Shown here piece by piece: positions 36,066 through 46,172 of a stretch of 64,000 nt of DNA. Below the pieces are notes generated by a model, which did not search any database, was not told the DNA's origin, and saw only the letters and a program-made list of their open reading frames with translations. The position numbers and the translations under genes were made by a program. The stretch is from Clostridium senegalense JC122 (GTDB taxonomy: Bacteria > Bacillota > Clostridia > Clostridiales > Clostridiaceae): positions 346,423-410,422 of the forward strand of contig NZ_HE611053.1 in NCBI RefSeq assembly GCF_000285575.1, read 5' to 3'. The first letter of the stretch is position 1. Every line of letters starts with the position of its first letter.

Positions 36066-36539
36066 GTGGTTAATAATACAAATAATATTACTCTTGCAAA
36101 AATTAATAATACTTTTGCAAATGAACTTGTTAAAATATTAAATACAGATAATAAATTACAGGATTCTTTAGGTGCAAAAAAAAGCAATATATCTCATAAT
36201 GAATTTATTATCTATAACAATCACTGGTCCAAAGTTAATAATGCAGAGATATTTGCCATTTTATATAAAGAAATTGCCATTGGAACAATCTCTTTAAGTC
36301 ATCAAAATATAAAACTTAAAAAAGCTGAAATTGGTTATTGGATTAGCAGTAAATATTGGAAGAAAGGATATACAACTGAAGCTTTTTCTCAAATTTTAAA
36401 TTATGCAAAATCAAAAGGAATAAAACACTTATCTTCTAAAATAAAAAAAGATAATATACCATCTAGAAAAATTTGGATAAATAAAGGTTCAAAAATAGAA
36501 TTAATAGATGATTACTTTTTTGTTTCTATGATGCTATAA
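36066..36539 (+). CDS. GNAT family N-acetyltransferase
   Basis: A 157-residue acetyltransferase of the RimJ/RimL-like GNAT branch. AEIGYWISSKYWKKGYTTEAFSQILNYA holds the acetyl-CoA loop (W/GxGYxTEA), and the following DNIPSRKIWINKG is the usual Asn/Ser/Arg motif. The start is GTG at 36066, behind a weak AAAGGTAGG. It has no partner genes and is followed by MITE copy 7. Confidence 0.78.
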   Translation: MVNNTNNITLAKINNTFANELVKILNTDNKLQDSLGAKKSNISHNEFIIYNNHWSKVNNAEIFAILYKEIAIGTISLSHQNIKLKKAEIGYWISSKYWKKGYTTEAFSQILNYAKSKGIKHLSSKIKKDNIPSRKIWINKGSKIELIDDYFFVSMML

Positions 36540-36624
36540 TTTATGCGTACTTTCATTTAATACTTATTTTTATCCTTTTTATTTAACATTAAATTATTAC
36601 ATATAAAATATATTTAACATATGT

Positions 36625-36782
36625 TATAAGAAACAAGCTCCAATTTAAATTTATTCAATAACTTTAAATTATTTATATACGAGATGCAGTGTTGAATTCT
36701 ATGTGATTCGGAGCATGTCTCACTATTTTAGTTATCCAAGTTTTGGAATGGATAATTTTTAAAATCAACTTGGAATCCTATA
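36625..36782 (+). repeat. MITE-like 159-bp repeat, copy 7
   Basis: A 158-base copy with a slightly diverged left end (TATAAGAAACAAGCT) and right end TGGAATCCTATA. It abuts a repeat family 2 fragment on its right. Confidence 0.88.
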
Positions 36783-36880
36783 TAAAGTTTATTCATCAAA
36801 TCTTTGTTATCAGTTGATAAAAATAAGTAGCACTATAGTTAACTAAAATAAGCTGTTAACTATCTATAAAATATTATACA
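36783..36880 (-). repeat. Repeat family 2, copy c (partial)
   Basis: The blocks TTCATCAAAT, CTTTGTTATCAGTTGA and GTTAACTATCTATAAAATATTATAC follow the order seen in copy b. The central part is diverged. It lies end to end with MITE copy 7, as copy a does with MITE copy 5. Confidence 0.6.
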
Positions 36881-36884
36881 AATT

Positions 36885-36931
36885 TAAAAGCTATATAAAA
36901 ACAGTATCCTTGTTTTTATATAGCTTTTATT
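36885..36931 (-). terminator. Terminator of the hyd maturation genes
   Basis: The long perfect arms AAAAGCTATATAAAAACA and TGTTTTTATATAGCTTTT lie just after the hydF stop at 36945. Confidence 0.88.
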
Positions 36932-36944
36932 TTTATTTATTCTT

Positions 36945-38129
36945 TTAAAATATACTTTTAGCTCTATCTAATATTCCATTTAAATAGGCTATTAAAACCC
37001 CATAATTAGTTATCGGTACATTTTTTTCCTTACATAATCTAACTCTATTTAACACTGTTTTTCTATTAATCATACACGCACCACAATGTATAATTAAATC
37101 ATATTTTTCTATATCCTCTGGAAAATCATGACCTACTCTATACTCATAAGTTAAGTTAAACCCAACATGTTTATTAAGAAATTTAGGAATTTTTACTCTT
37201 CCTATATCCTCATGAGAAACATTGTGTGAACAACTTTCACAAATAAGTATTTTAGAATTCTCATTTAAATCCTCAACTTTATTTGCCCCATATAAAAACT
37301 CTTTTAAATCACCCTTTTGTCTTGCAAAAAGCATTGAAAAGCTCGTTAAATTAATATTCTTTGGAACAATTTTATCAACTTTTTTAAAAGCTTGAGAATC
37401 AGTAATCACTAAGTCAACGTCCTTAACATCTTTAAGGGCGGATTCAAGTTCTGTATCTCTTACCACATAACTTTTTATGCCATTATCTAAACAATCTCTT
37501 ATACACTGAACTTGAGGTAATATAAGTCTTCCTTTTGGTGCTTCACTATCAATTGGTACTACAAGAATAACCTTACTATTATAAGGAAGTAAATCCCCAA
37601 TTATAGGCAAATCTTCTTCAGTTTCTCCTACTTTTTTTATTAAAACATCAATTAAATTATTGTAGCCTTCTTTAGTTTCACTTGATATAAATACAGCTTC
37701 TTTAAACTTATCTTTTAATAAAAATAAATTTTCTTCACTTATAATATCTATTTTATTAAACACTAATATGTGTGGTATATTAAATCTTTTAAACTCACTT
37801 TTCATTTTGTCATAATAGGTTAAATCTATATCATTTACATCCATAACATATATAGCAATATCTGTTCTTTTTAATATTTCTAAAGTTTTATTTACTCTTA
37901 ATTTTCCAAGTTCACTTATATCATCAATACCTGCAGTATCAATAAAAACTACAGGTCCTACAGGAATTAACTCCATAGGTTTTAATACAGGGTCTGTGGT
38001 TGTTCCTTTTGTTTCTGATACTAAAGCAACCTTTGAGTTGAAAAATCTATTCATTAATGAGGATTTACCTGCATTAGCTTTTCCATATATAGCTATATGT
38101 TTTCTATTACTATTTGGTGTAGTATTCAT
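36945..38129 (-). CDS. hydF: [FeFe]-hydrogenase H-cluster maturation GTPase HydF
   Basis: A 394-residue HydF. The GTPase domain has the P-loop GKANAGKSS (16-24), the DxxG of IDTAGIDD and the FNKID specificity motif. The C-terminal iron-sulfur site follows the HydF pattern CxH then HCxxC (Cys300, His302, Cys349, Cys352), with 46 residues between. HydF is the scaffold that receives the di-iron subcluster from HydE and HydG and passes it to the hydrogenase. It begins 12 bases after hydG, in one operon; the hydrogenase itself lies outside the window. Confidence 0.96.
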   Translation of the reverse strand: MNTTPNSNRKHIAIYGKANAGKSSLMNRFFNSKVALVSETKGTTTDPVLKPMELIPVGPVVFIDTAGIDDISELGKLRVNKTLEILKRTDIAIYVMDVNDIDLTYYDKMKSEFKRFNIPHILVFNKIDIISEENLFLLKDKFKEAVFISSETKEGYNNLIDVLIKKVGETEEDLPIIGDLLPYNSKVILVVPIDSEAPKGRLILPQVQCIRDCLDNGIKSYVVRDTELESALKDVKDVDLVITDSQAFKKVDKIVPKNINLTSFSMLFARQKGDLKEFLYGANKVEDLNENSKILICESCSHNVSHEDIGRVKIPKFLNKHVGFNLTYEYRVGHDFPEDIEKYDLIIHCGACMINRKTVLNRVRLCKEKNVPITNYGVLIAYLNGILDRAKSIF

Positions 38130-38141
38130 ATAAACCTCTCT

Positions 38142-39518
38142 TTAGATATAAAGATCTCTTTTTCCTTCTTTTAATTTTTTAATATTTTCTTTTACAAGTT
38201 CTCTTATATCTTCTCTTTTTATATATTTTAAGTTATCTATTATAGTTTTTTCTGCTTTTTCAATAAACTTATCATCACCATAATCTAATGCATATTCCAT
38301 TAATGTAGTCATGGCATTAGGCTCACATACATTTTGAATTTGTCCTGATTTGGCAAGACTCATAAACCTTTCCCCAGTTCTTCCCTTTCTATAGCAAGCA
38401 GTGCAATAGCTTGGAATATAACCGTCATCTAATAATTCATTTAAAACTTCTATAGGACTTCTATTATCTGAAACAGTAAACTGATCTACATTGTTACCAT
38501 CCTCTTGCTCTTTGTATCCACCAACACCAGTTATAGAGCCTGCACTAACTTGTGATACCCCATATTTTAAAAGTTCTTTTCTCATATTAGCACTTTCTCT
38601 AGTAGAAAGAATTATTCCTGTAAAAGGTACAGCTATTCTTATTATAGTAACTATTTTTTTGAAGGTTTCATCATCTACTAAATTAGGAAAGTTTTCTAAA
38701 GTCATACCTTCAGCTTTTTTAAGTCTTGGAACAGAAATTGTATGGAACCCTACATTGAATTTTTCTTCTAAATGTTCATTATGAATCATAAGTGATAATA
38801 CTTCAAATTTATAATCAGCAAGTCCAAATAATACACCAGCGCCAACATCCTCTATTCCTGCTTCCATAGCTCTATCAAAAGCTGTTAAGTGATACATATA
38901 ATCAGATTTTAATGAGTTTGGATGCATTGCCTCATAACTTGGTTTATGATAAGTTTCTTGAAATAATATATATGTTCCTATATTGGCATCTTTTAACTTT
39001 TTATAATTTTCTACAGTAGTTGCTGCTATATTTACATTAACTCTTCTTATCTCTCCATTACTATTTTGAGTTTTATATATTGTATCTAAACATTCAAACA
39101 CATACTCAATTGGTGCATTCACTGGATCTTCTCCAAGTTCTAATGCCAATCTTTTATGACCCATTTTTTCTAAAATTCTAACTTCCTCAGCAACTTCTGC
39201 TTGAGTTAACTTTCTTCTATTAAATTTATTACATCTTTTATATCCACAATAAACACAGTTGTTTACGCAATAATCACTAACATAAAGAGGTGCAAAAAGA
39301 ACTACTCTTTTTCCATAAATAGATTGTTTTATATCTCCTGCAATTTTATACATTTCCATTAATTGATTTTCATCTTCAATTTGAAGTAATATTGCTATAT
39401 CTTCATGACTTAATCCTTTACGTTCTTTAGCTTTATCTAAAACCCTTTGTATATCTTCCTTTGATGCACTTTTAGCCTTTTCTAAAATACTTTCTATATA
39501 ATCATGTTTTATAAACAT
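38142..39518 (-). CDS. hydG: [FeFe]-hydrogenase maturation radical SAM tyrosine lyase HydG
   Basis: A 458-residue HydG. The N-terminal radical SAM cluster motif CxxxCxxC is Cys84, Cys88, Cys91 (CVNNCVYC). The C-terminal auxiliary cluster motif CTAC plus a Cys 22 residues on (about residue 372 onward) is also present. HydG cleaves tyrosine to give CO and cyanide on an iron synthon for the H-cluster. The gene precedes hydF closely and follows hydE. Confidence 0.97.
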   Translation of the reverse strand: MFIKHDYIESILEKAKSASKEDIQRVLDKAKERKGLSHEDIAILLQIEDENQLMEMYKIAGDIKQSIYGKRVVLFAPLYVSDYCVNNCVYCGYKRCNKFNRRKLTQAEVAEEVRILEKMGHKRLALELGEDPVNAPIEYVFECLDTIYKTQNSNGEIRRVNVNIAATTVENYKKLKDANIGTYILFQETYHKPSYEAMHPNSLKSDYMYHLTAFDRAMEAGIEDVGAGVLFGLADYKFEVLSLMIHNEHLEEKFNVGFHTISVPRLKKAEGMTLENFPNLVDDETFKKIVTIIRIAVPFTGIILSTRESANMRKELLKYGVSQVSAGSITGVGGYKEQEDGNNVDQFTVSDNRSPIEVLNELLDDGYIPSYCTACYRKGRTGERFMSLAKSGQIQNVCEPNAMTTLMEYALDYGDDKFIEKAEKTIIDNLKYIKREDIRELVKENIKKLKEGKRDLYI

Positions 39519-39604
39519 AAAAATCCTCCATTATCAATAAACTTATTATTTTTAACTTTATTTCTTGTTATTAAAATTATAATTAGCAATTTAGTACAGT
39601 TATA

Positions 39605-40648
39605 TTATAATACCTTACTATCGCCTCTTGATATTTCAACTTTAAATCCAATAGAATTTATTCTATCCTCTATCTCTTTTTTACATTCTGCAGCTTCATC
39701 ACCACTTGATACTTTACCATTATAAAGTGCATATTTTTCTCGCACCTTATTAGGTGATAAATTTGGCATAACTACATTAGCTCCTGCTTTTATACCTTTT
39801 TCTCTACCATTTGAATCTATTGTTCCTAACGCTGTAGTTGCTGGTAATAAAACTTTTGGAACTAACAGCCTTGTCAAGGCTAACATTATTATTGTTTTTT
39901 TAGTGGTTCCACTTTTTTCATCTTTAAATATGGTGTCTTTATGAGGAATAAATGGCCCTATTCCACACATATGTGGTGTAAGTTTTTTTATAAATAATAA
40001 ATCTTTAACTAAATCTTCATTAGTTTGACCTGGTATTCCTACCATAAATCCAGCACCAATTTGGTATCCAAGTTCTTTTAAATTCAACAAACATTGTACT
40101 CTATTTTCAAAACTACTATTAGGATGAAGACTTTCATAAAGATTTTTATTAGCAGTTTCATGTCTTAACAAATATCTATCTACACCTGCTTTTTTTATAT
40201 CTTTATATGACTTATAACTTCTTTCTCCAATAGATAAAGTTACAGCACAATCTGGACACTTCTTTTTTATACTCTGAACAATATCTATTATTTTCTCATC
40301 AGTAAAATATGGATCTTCTCCACCTTGTAATACAAAGGTTTTATATCCTAATTTATCTCCTTTTTCTACACACTCTAAAATCTCATCTTTAGTTAACCTA
40401 TATCTCTGAGCATTTTTATTACATGCCCTTATTCCACAATATATACAGTTTCTACTGCAGTAATTAGTAAATTCTATAAGTCCTCTTATGTACACACTGT
40501 TATTATAATTGTGTATAGCTGTTTTATGAGCTAGTTCTATAAGATAGTTAATCCCTTCTTCATCTAAATTGTTTAGTAAATATAAAAGTTCCTCTTCATT
40601 TAAATTATTAGTACTATATAATTTGTCTAAAAGTTTTTTTATAGCCAT
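39605..40648 (-). CDS. hydE: [FeFe]-hydrogenase maturation radical SAM protein HydE
   Basis: A 347-residue HydE, a radical SAM enzyme with CxxxCxxC at Cys64, Cys68, Cys71 (CSRNCIYC). It helps form the dithiomethylamine bridge of the H-cluster. I place the start at the ATG at 40648, because GGAGG lies four bases upstream and homologues start there; the open frame continues 24 codons upstream into repeat family 3. It is followed by hydG and hydF on the same strand. Confidence 0.95.
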   Translation of the reverse strand: MAIKKLLDKLYSTNNLNEEELLYLLNNLDEEGINYLIELAHKTAIHNYNNSVYIRGLIEFTNYCSRNCIYCGIRACNKNAQRYRLTKDEILECVEKGDKLGYKTFVLQGGEDPYFTDEKIIDIVQSIKKKCPDCAVTLSIGERSYKSYKDIKKAGVDRYLLRHETANKNLYESLHPNSSFENRVQCLLNLKELGYQIGAGFMVGIPGQTNEDLVKDLLFIKKLTPHMCGIGPFIPHKDTIFKDEKSGTTKKTIIMLALTRLLVPKVLLPATTALGTIDSNGREKGIKAGANVVMPNLSPNKVREKYALYNGKVSSGDEAAECKKEIEDRINSIGFKVEISRGDSKVL

Positions 40649-40667
40649 GTTTCCTCCATAAAATTTA

Positions 40668-40832
40668 ATTAGGCATGTGAAAAGAAATAATAGACCAAAG
40701 ATTTGAAGCATATTTGTCATGAGACAATGAGATGAAATCTAGGCATAGTGCTGCTATGTCTGGATTTTACCGACGAAGTATTCGTGGCAAATAGTGGAGA
40801 ATAATGGCCTATTATTTATTTGATTATGCCTT
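40668..40832 (+). repeat. Repeat family 3, copy A (inverted partner of copy B)
   Basis: About 165 bases bounded by TTAGGCAT and ATGCCTTA, with internal conserved blocks TTTGAAGCATATTTGT, CTAGGCATAGTG, GAAGTATTCGT and ATTATTTATTTGATTATG. An inverted copy lies at 41099-41262. The right end touches the stop codon of the TM1266-type gene, and the left end is 20 bases upstream of the hydE start. Confidence 0.75.
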
Positions 40833-41079
40833 ATATTTCAACTTTAGAAATTGACGTCTTGACGGTAACTCCTTCTATATTTCCAAGCTTACCAGTAAGA
40901 CTATTTATCTCATTCAACTCACCTGTAACAACTATAGATATAACTGAAATTCCCTCTTCAAAAGGTATACCCATCCTACCTTTTATACTTCCTCTAAATT
41001 TTGTGATAACTTCATTAAACTCATTTTGACAACTAATTGGCTCTTCAAGTATTGCACTTATAACAGCTATTTTTTTCAT
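40831..41079 (-). CDS. TM1266-type iron-only hydrogenase system regulator
   Basis: An 82-residue protein with an ACT/NikR-like fold pattern, as in TM1266: MKKIAVISAILEEPISCQNEFNEVI, then KFRGSIKGRMGIPFEEGISVISIVVTGELNEINSLTGKLGNIEGV. Small proteins of this family accompany hyd maturation genes and are called putative regulators. I start at the ATG at 41079, eight bases after GGAGG. The gene is boxed in by two inverted copies of repeat family 3. Confidence 0.9.
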   Translation of the reverse strand: MKKIAVISAILEEPISCQNEFNEVITKFRGSIKGRMGIPFEEGISVISIVVTGELNEINSLTGKLGNIEGVTVKTSISKVEI

Positions 41080-41098
41080 ATATAATTCCTCCATAAAT

Positions 41099-41262
41099 TT
41101 AAGACATAATCAAATAAATAATAAGTCAGCATTCTTACTTATTTGTTACGAATACTTCATGGATAAAATCTAGATATAGCCACACTATAATCTAGTTCCA
41201 TCTTCTTATCTTGTAACAAATATGTTTCGAATTTTTTATTTCTATTTTTAATATGCCTAATA
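41099..41262 (-). repeat. Repeat family 3, copy B
   Basis: An inverted copy of 40668-40832, sharing AACATATTTGT, CTAGATT, GAAGTATTCGT, ATTATTTATTTGATTATG and the end motif ATATGCCTAA. It starts 20 bases upstream of the TM1266-type gene start. Confidence 0.72.
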
Positions 41263-41283
41263 TATTAAAACAAAACTCAAAAA

Positions 41284-41310
41284 GACTAGTCTTCTAAAAG
41301 AAAACTAGTC
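41284..41310 (-). terminator. Terminator-like hairpin
   Basis: The arms GACTAGT and ACTAGTC with a loop of 13 bases; on the minus strand TTTTTGAGTTTTG follows. No gene ends directly before it, so it may be part of the leader of the hydrogenase maturation genes (an attenuator) or a relic. Confidence 0.5.
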
Positions 41311-41617
41311 ATATAAATATACACCTTATATACACCCCATATAATATGATTTTAAATCTATTATATTATAATGGAGCTACAAATAAATTGCTCAATTTTT
41401 ATATAGTTTTAAATTAAAAACTATATATTTTTAAGCAATATGTATTCTTATAAAACCATTAACAAATGATTTTATACATTCTATATTTATATCATTACTT
41501 CTCTTTCAGATTAGATTTTCTCTTTTCTGTCAGACATCATTTTATAAAGTATAAAAAATTGAAACTCTACTTATTACATTAGAATTTTATAATACAATTA
41601 AATATATTTAAACAAAA
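41311..41617. other. AT-rich intergenic region
   Basis: About 300 bases between two terminator-like hairpins. It holds a further inverted repeat near 41391-41420 (TATAGTTTT with AAAACTATA). The promoter of the TM1266/hydE-type genes should be here. No coding frame with a ribosome binding site was seen. Confidence 0.5.
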
Positions 41618-41639
41618 AAATAAAGAATTCTCTTTATTT
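41618..41639 (-). terminator. Terminator
   Basis: The perfect arms AAATAAAGA and TCTTTATTT flank ATTC; a T7 run overlaps and follows the arm on the minus strand. It would end the transcript of the gene at 41744-42160. Confidence 0.75.
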
Positions 41640-41743
41640 AAATGAATAATAAATACAACTATATAATACTGCTATTTAGAAAGATTTGTCAATACAAATT
41701 AGGTCATAATCAACTCTTTTACTTATTCTTTCTTTTATATGCC

Positions 41744-42160
41744 TTATTCCACTTGTTTTAAAAGTCTACGAACTACATCATTTACTTTCACCTCTGGAAG
41801 TTCATAGTCTGCTATAACTAATACTAATTTAATATCATTACTTGATGGGTCCCATTTATAAGCTTTTATATCTAAAACTGAATCTTCACCTACTAATTCT
41901 TCTAAATCTAAAGCCAAATCCTCAGCTACTGTAAGATACTCATCAAATAATTCATCTTCACTTAATTCTTTTGGATTAAAACCTGCTTCTATTATCATCT
42001 CATTTAATATATCTATGCTAACACTTAAATTATATGCTAATATATCTTCTCTTTTTGACCCCTTACACATGTCTTTTACAACCTTAAAATCTGTTTCACT
42101 TTCAATTTTATTTTTAAATTCTTTGCTATCTACAGCTTCATTTCCTAAAACTACGTACAT
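41744..42160 (-). CDS. Acidic hypothetical protein
   Basis: A 138-residue, strongly acidic protein with no membrane segment. It begins MYVVLGNEAVDSKEFKNKIE and contains the acidic run SEDELFDEYLTVAEDLALDLEEL-like segment in the middle. Its C-terminal third (IKLVLVIADYELPEVKVND) looks like a beta strand pair. A well-placed AGGAGG precedes the start. I do not recognise the family. The neighbours are hydrogenase maturation genes on one side and msrA on the other. Confidence 0.65.
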   Translation of the reverse strand: MYVVLGNEAVDSKEFKNKIESETDFKVVKDMCKGSKREDILAYNLSVSIDILNEMIIEAGFNPKELSEDELFDEYLTVAEDLALDLEELVGEDSVLDIKAYKWDPSSNDIKLVLVIADYELPEVKVNDVVRRLLKQVE

Positions 42161-42480
42161 ATATTTCCTCCTAAAATTATATTTTAAGTTTGTTTTTATC
42201 TTTTATATAAGACCTCAATTTTTAATTCATTATCTAACCTAAAATATTTATTATTTTTATTGATAATAAAAGACTTACATAATTTTAAATACAAACTTTA
42301 AATCCTAGATTCTTATTTTAAGCTAAAATAAAAATCTCTATGTATAAATTAATATTTGCACCTATATTCCTATACATCTTTATACTTTACAAATTATTGT
42401 ATTAAAAGTCAATTATAAATAAAAACTTTAAATTTTACTATTATATTTATTTCACAAAATAACTTATATTTTTATAAATA
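42161..42480. other. AT-rich intergenic region
   Basis: About 320 bases between the divergent genes at 42160 and 42709, ending in MITE copy 8. It must contain the minus-strand promoter of the acidic protein. No other structure is recognised. Confidence 0.45.
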
Positions 42481-42639
42481 TATAGGAAAATACGCTCCAA
42501 TTTAAATTTATTCAATAACTTTAAAATATTTTCATACAAGATATAGTGTTGAATTCTAAATGATTCGTAACATGTCTCACTATTTTGAGTATCTAAGTTT
42601 CGGAATATATAATTTTAAAAATAATCTTGGCATCCTATA
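42481..42639 (+). repeat. MITE-like 159-bp repeat, copy 8
   Basis: A full-length but more diverged copy, TATAGGAAAATACGCT to TTGGCATCCTATA, ending 70 bases before the msrA start, so it may carry or replace part of the msrA promoter. Confidence 0.85.
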
Positions 42640-42708
42640 TATTATGCTGTAAATTTTTGAATTTAAGTGATAAAATTTTTATAACTTATTATGAAAGGGA
42701 GTGTTATT

Positions 42709-43284
42709 ATGTGTACTAAAAATTATGAAAAAGCTATATTTGCTGGTGGATGTTTTTGGTGTATGGTATCACCTTTTGATATTTTAGATGGAATCATAAA
42801 AGTTACCTCTGGATATATCGGAGGCACCTTAGATAATCCAACTTATAAAGATGTAAAAAGTCAAAGTTCTGGTCATTATGAAGCTATAGAAGTTATCTTC
42901 GACCCTAAAGTAATATCTTATAAAGATCTTGTAGATGTATTTTGGCGCCAAATTGACCCAACAGATGATGAAGGACAATTTCAAGATAGGGGAAATTCAT
43001 ATAGAGCTGCAATATTTTATTTAACTGAAGGTCAAAAGCTTATAGCTGAAGAGTCAAAAGAAAACCTTAACAATTCCAAGCGATTTGAAAAACCAGTAAT
43101 AACAAGAATCTTGCCTGCTACTACGTTTTATAATGCTGAGGAATATCATCAAAATTTTTATAAAAAGAACTCTAAAGAATATAAAAAAGATCGTGAAAGG
43201 TCCGGTCGTGATGAATTTATAAATAAGTATTGGGGTGACGAATATTACAATATATATGAAACCTTACCACTTAAAGATGAATAA
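42709..43284 (+). CDS. msrA: Peptide methionine (S)-S-oxide reductase MsrA
   Basis: A 191-residue MsrA. The catalytic Cys15 lies in GGCFWC, and the conserved [25 protein letters not shown] and EEYHQNF segments are all present. It reduces methionine-S-sulfoxide in proteins. The start is the ATG at 42709, seven bases after AAAGGGAG, rather than the ATG at 42691 that lies before that site. It is a single-gene unit between MITE copy 8 and its terminator. Confidence 0.95.
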   Translation: MCTKNYEKAIFAGGCFWCMVSPFDILDGIIKVTSGYIGGTLDNPTYKDVKSQSSGHYEAIEVIFDPKVISYKDLVDVFWRQIDPTDDEGQFQDRGNSYRAAIFYLTEGQKLIAEESKENLNNSKRFEKPVITRILPATTFYNAEEYHQNFYKKNSKEYKKDRERSGRDEFINKYWGDEYYNIYETLPLKDE

Positions 43285-43294
43285 TATATAAGCT

Positions 43295-43339
43295 TTAACC
43301 CCCATTATAGCTTATCATTTAGTTATAATGAGGGTTTAA
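43295..43339. terminator. Bidirectional terminator
   Basis: The arms TTAACCCCCATTATA and TATAATGAGGGTTTAA pair with one mismatch between convergent msrA and the broken ABC permease gene. Confidence 0.85.
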
Positions 43340-45851
43340 TTATTCTATACTTTTTATACTTTCAACTATGGTTCCATTGTAAATATTTTTTAATGACATT
43401 AACGCTGCTAACAAACATATAACAATACAACTAAAGAAAACCAATATTATTGTAAATAACGAAAATTTCCATATTAAAGTAGTGTTTATAATATCTTTGC
43501 TTATAAAATGAATTATTATAGTTGTAAAAGTTCCAATTATGCATCCAGATATTGAAGATATCACTCCGTAAAATAAGCCTTCATAAATTATCATTTTCTT
43601 AACTTTTTTATTATCCAATCCTATAGAACGTAACATACTTATATCTTTTTTTCTTAAAACAACGCTCATCTTCATTACATTAACAATGTTTATTACTGTA
43701 ATTATCGATATAACAACCAAAAAACCATACAATATAGCTGTTTTATTTCTATTTTTAACTTTTTCTTTTTCTAATTCTTCTTTATAATCTTTTAAAACTA
43801 TTTCCTTTGAATTTCTTAATTGATTTGTTAACTTTTCTTTCACAGTTTCATAAGAGCCTTTATTGCTTAAATTAACTCTAACTTCACTATATTTTTGCTC
43901 ATTTAAATATGTGCTCATAGCTTCATTACTTATAAATGGAGCAACCCTATCTAAACTTACATCAACCTTACTCCCATCAATTATTCCTACAACTTTAAAC
44001 TGTACTGTATCACTTCCTAAAAAATCTCCATCTTCATTAAATTTATCGGTTTTAAATTTAACAAAATTATCAGCCTGAATATTAGTATACCCATTTTGCA
44101 AAACTATGGCATAAGGTTTATCTTTAATTTCTTTAATATCTTCAGTTTTGAAAATTGTATATTCTTCTAATACCTTTAATTCTTTTTCATCACATCCATA
44201 TACATTAATAGGAAAATTATATATACCCTTTTGTAAATTTTCTCTAGAATTACTATCACCCTTTACTACAGACTCTAAAAATTTATATCCTTTTGATGTT
44301 ATTGTATCCGGTGGAATTTCCATGCCACTACTTTTAACTTTACTTTTTTATCTATATATAAATTCCCCATGTTTTCTATATCTTTTATAGTTTTTTCTGT
44401 TATACCATCTTTTCCATTAGTACTATAAGAATTTAAAATAAAATCACTATTAAAAGATTTTTTAAAATCGTTTATAGGATTTATTGTTCCTATTAAATAA
44501 TTTACTGTAAATAATAAAACTATTATTATATTAAAAGAAATAACAGTTGTTATAAACCTTCTTTTATTTCTAACTAAATTTAAATATGCCATATTACCTT
44601 CAAAATTTAGTTTTCTTCTTATACTTTTTTTAGGATTTAAACCTTCTTTTAACATATGACCTTTTAACTCTAAATTGTTATTAGATACTATTGCTTCTAT
44701 TGGAGATATTTTTGATGCTTTTTTTGCTGGAAAATAACATCCAATTATTATAGCTAAAATTCCTATTAAAAAGGATTGAATAATACCATTTAAAGGTGCA
44801 TTAAATAAGTTTAATAAATTATTGCTACTATTCCTTAATCCTATTACTATTATATTTACAAAGAAAGTTCCTATTAATATTCCTATAGGTATAAATACTA
44901 TCCCCACCATAATACCTTCTAAAACAACTATAATTTTTATCTTATTTGATGATGCACCTAATGCTCTATATATTCCAAATTCCTTTATCCGCTCTGTAAC
45001 CATTATATTAAATATGTTATAAATTACTATTCCTGCAACTATGGCTATAACTATAAATAAAATTTGAAAAGTAACTGTAACAAGCCTAATTGTACCACCT
45101 AAAAAATATTTACCCATATTATTTCTTACATTAATATTTCTATATTCATCTATCATTCCTATAGCAATAAATAAATCATCTAATGAATATCGATTAGAGT
45201 TTGTAGCATATGCTAGTGTTTGTACATTAATTTCGCCTAAAATTTTTCTAGCAAATTCATTAGTAATACATGCCACTCCTTTATTCTTAGCTATTAACTC
45301 ATCTCTTGTAAAACTTACTTTTCCAACTAATATAAACTCCCTTTCATCTTTAAATATATTCATTCCATTTTTAGACATATACGTTGAAGAATACTCTAAT
45401 TTAATTTTATCTCCTATTTTATAACTTATAGGAAATTGTTCTAATACCCAATCTTGTATTGCTATCTCACTATCATTCTTAGGATATCTTCCTTCTATTA
45501 AATTAAAATTTAATAATTCCTCTAAATTATCATCATATCCACTTATTTGTAACTCAGTTTTAGAGTTAGGCATTTTATAAACTCCAACATCATTTACTAA
45601 TGTAACCTTGCCAAAAAGAGGATCATTTTTAAATTTGCTTATATCTTTATAATCATTAGATGCTCCTTGAATATCATATACTCCACCTGAAAAATTTATC
45701 ACTTCATTATTTAATTCTTTTATAGTTAAATCTTTTATAATACTTAAAGCCATAACCAATGAAACAGCTAATATTATAGAAACCCCTATAATAAAATTTC
45801 GTTTTTATTTTTCAATATGTTTTTAGGAATTATGGAAAAAAAACTATTCAT
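43340..45851 (-). pseudogene. MacB/FtsX-type ABC permease, two homopolymer frameshifts
   Basis: The third and most diverged member of the permease set. It starts at ATG 45851 (MNSFFSIIPKNILKNK) with AGGAG upstream. Adding one A to A5 at 45802-45806 and one A to A6 at 44344-44349 gives an exact 837-codon frame. The product has a first helix, a large extracellular MacB-like domain, an FtsX helix trio, a second extracellular domain and a second FtsX trio. It follows the motif order of the intact paralogue at 46173. Unlike its paralogues it has no ATPase of its own, so it would need one encoded nearby. Confidence 0.85.
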
Positions 45852-45941
45852 TTACTAGCTCATCTCCTTTTAACACATAGTGAAATTAAAGTTATACTTA
45901 ATTTTTATAACTTTTGTATAACTTTAACATCAAATTATATT

Positions 45942-46100
45942 TATAGGGAAACAAGCTCCAACTTAAATTTATTCAATAACCTTAAAATAATTTCATACAA
46001 AATGCAGTGTTAAATTCTAAGTGATTCTGAGCATGTCTCACTATTTTAGGTATCCAAGTTTTGTAATAGATAATTTTAAAAGTCAACTTGGAACCCTATA
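45942..46100 (+). repeat. MITE-like 159-bp repeat, copy 9 (reference copy)
   Basis: A 159-base element whose ends are imperfect inverted repeats: TATAGGGAAACAAGCT at the left, and the complement of TATAGGGTTCCAAGTT at the right. The conserved core includes TTAAATTTATTCAATAAC, GAGCATGTCTCACTATTTTAGG, TATCCAAGTTTTG and AATTTTAAAAGTCAACTTGG. It has no open frame. Each full copy begins TATA and ends TATA, consistent with insertion at TA. Here it lies between two permease genes. Confidence 0.93.
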
Positions 46101-46118
46101 GTTAAAAGTTAAAATAAA

Positions 46119-46157
46119 CAGATAAGACTTTTAAATTATTTTCAAAAGCCTTATCTG
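46119..46157 (-). terminator. Terminator
   Basis: The arms CAGATAAGACTTTT and AAAAGCCTTATCTG flank an AT-rich loop, just after the intact permease stop at 46173. Confidence 0.8.
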
Positions 46158-46172
46158 TAAAAAACAAATTAA

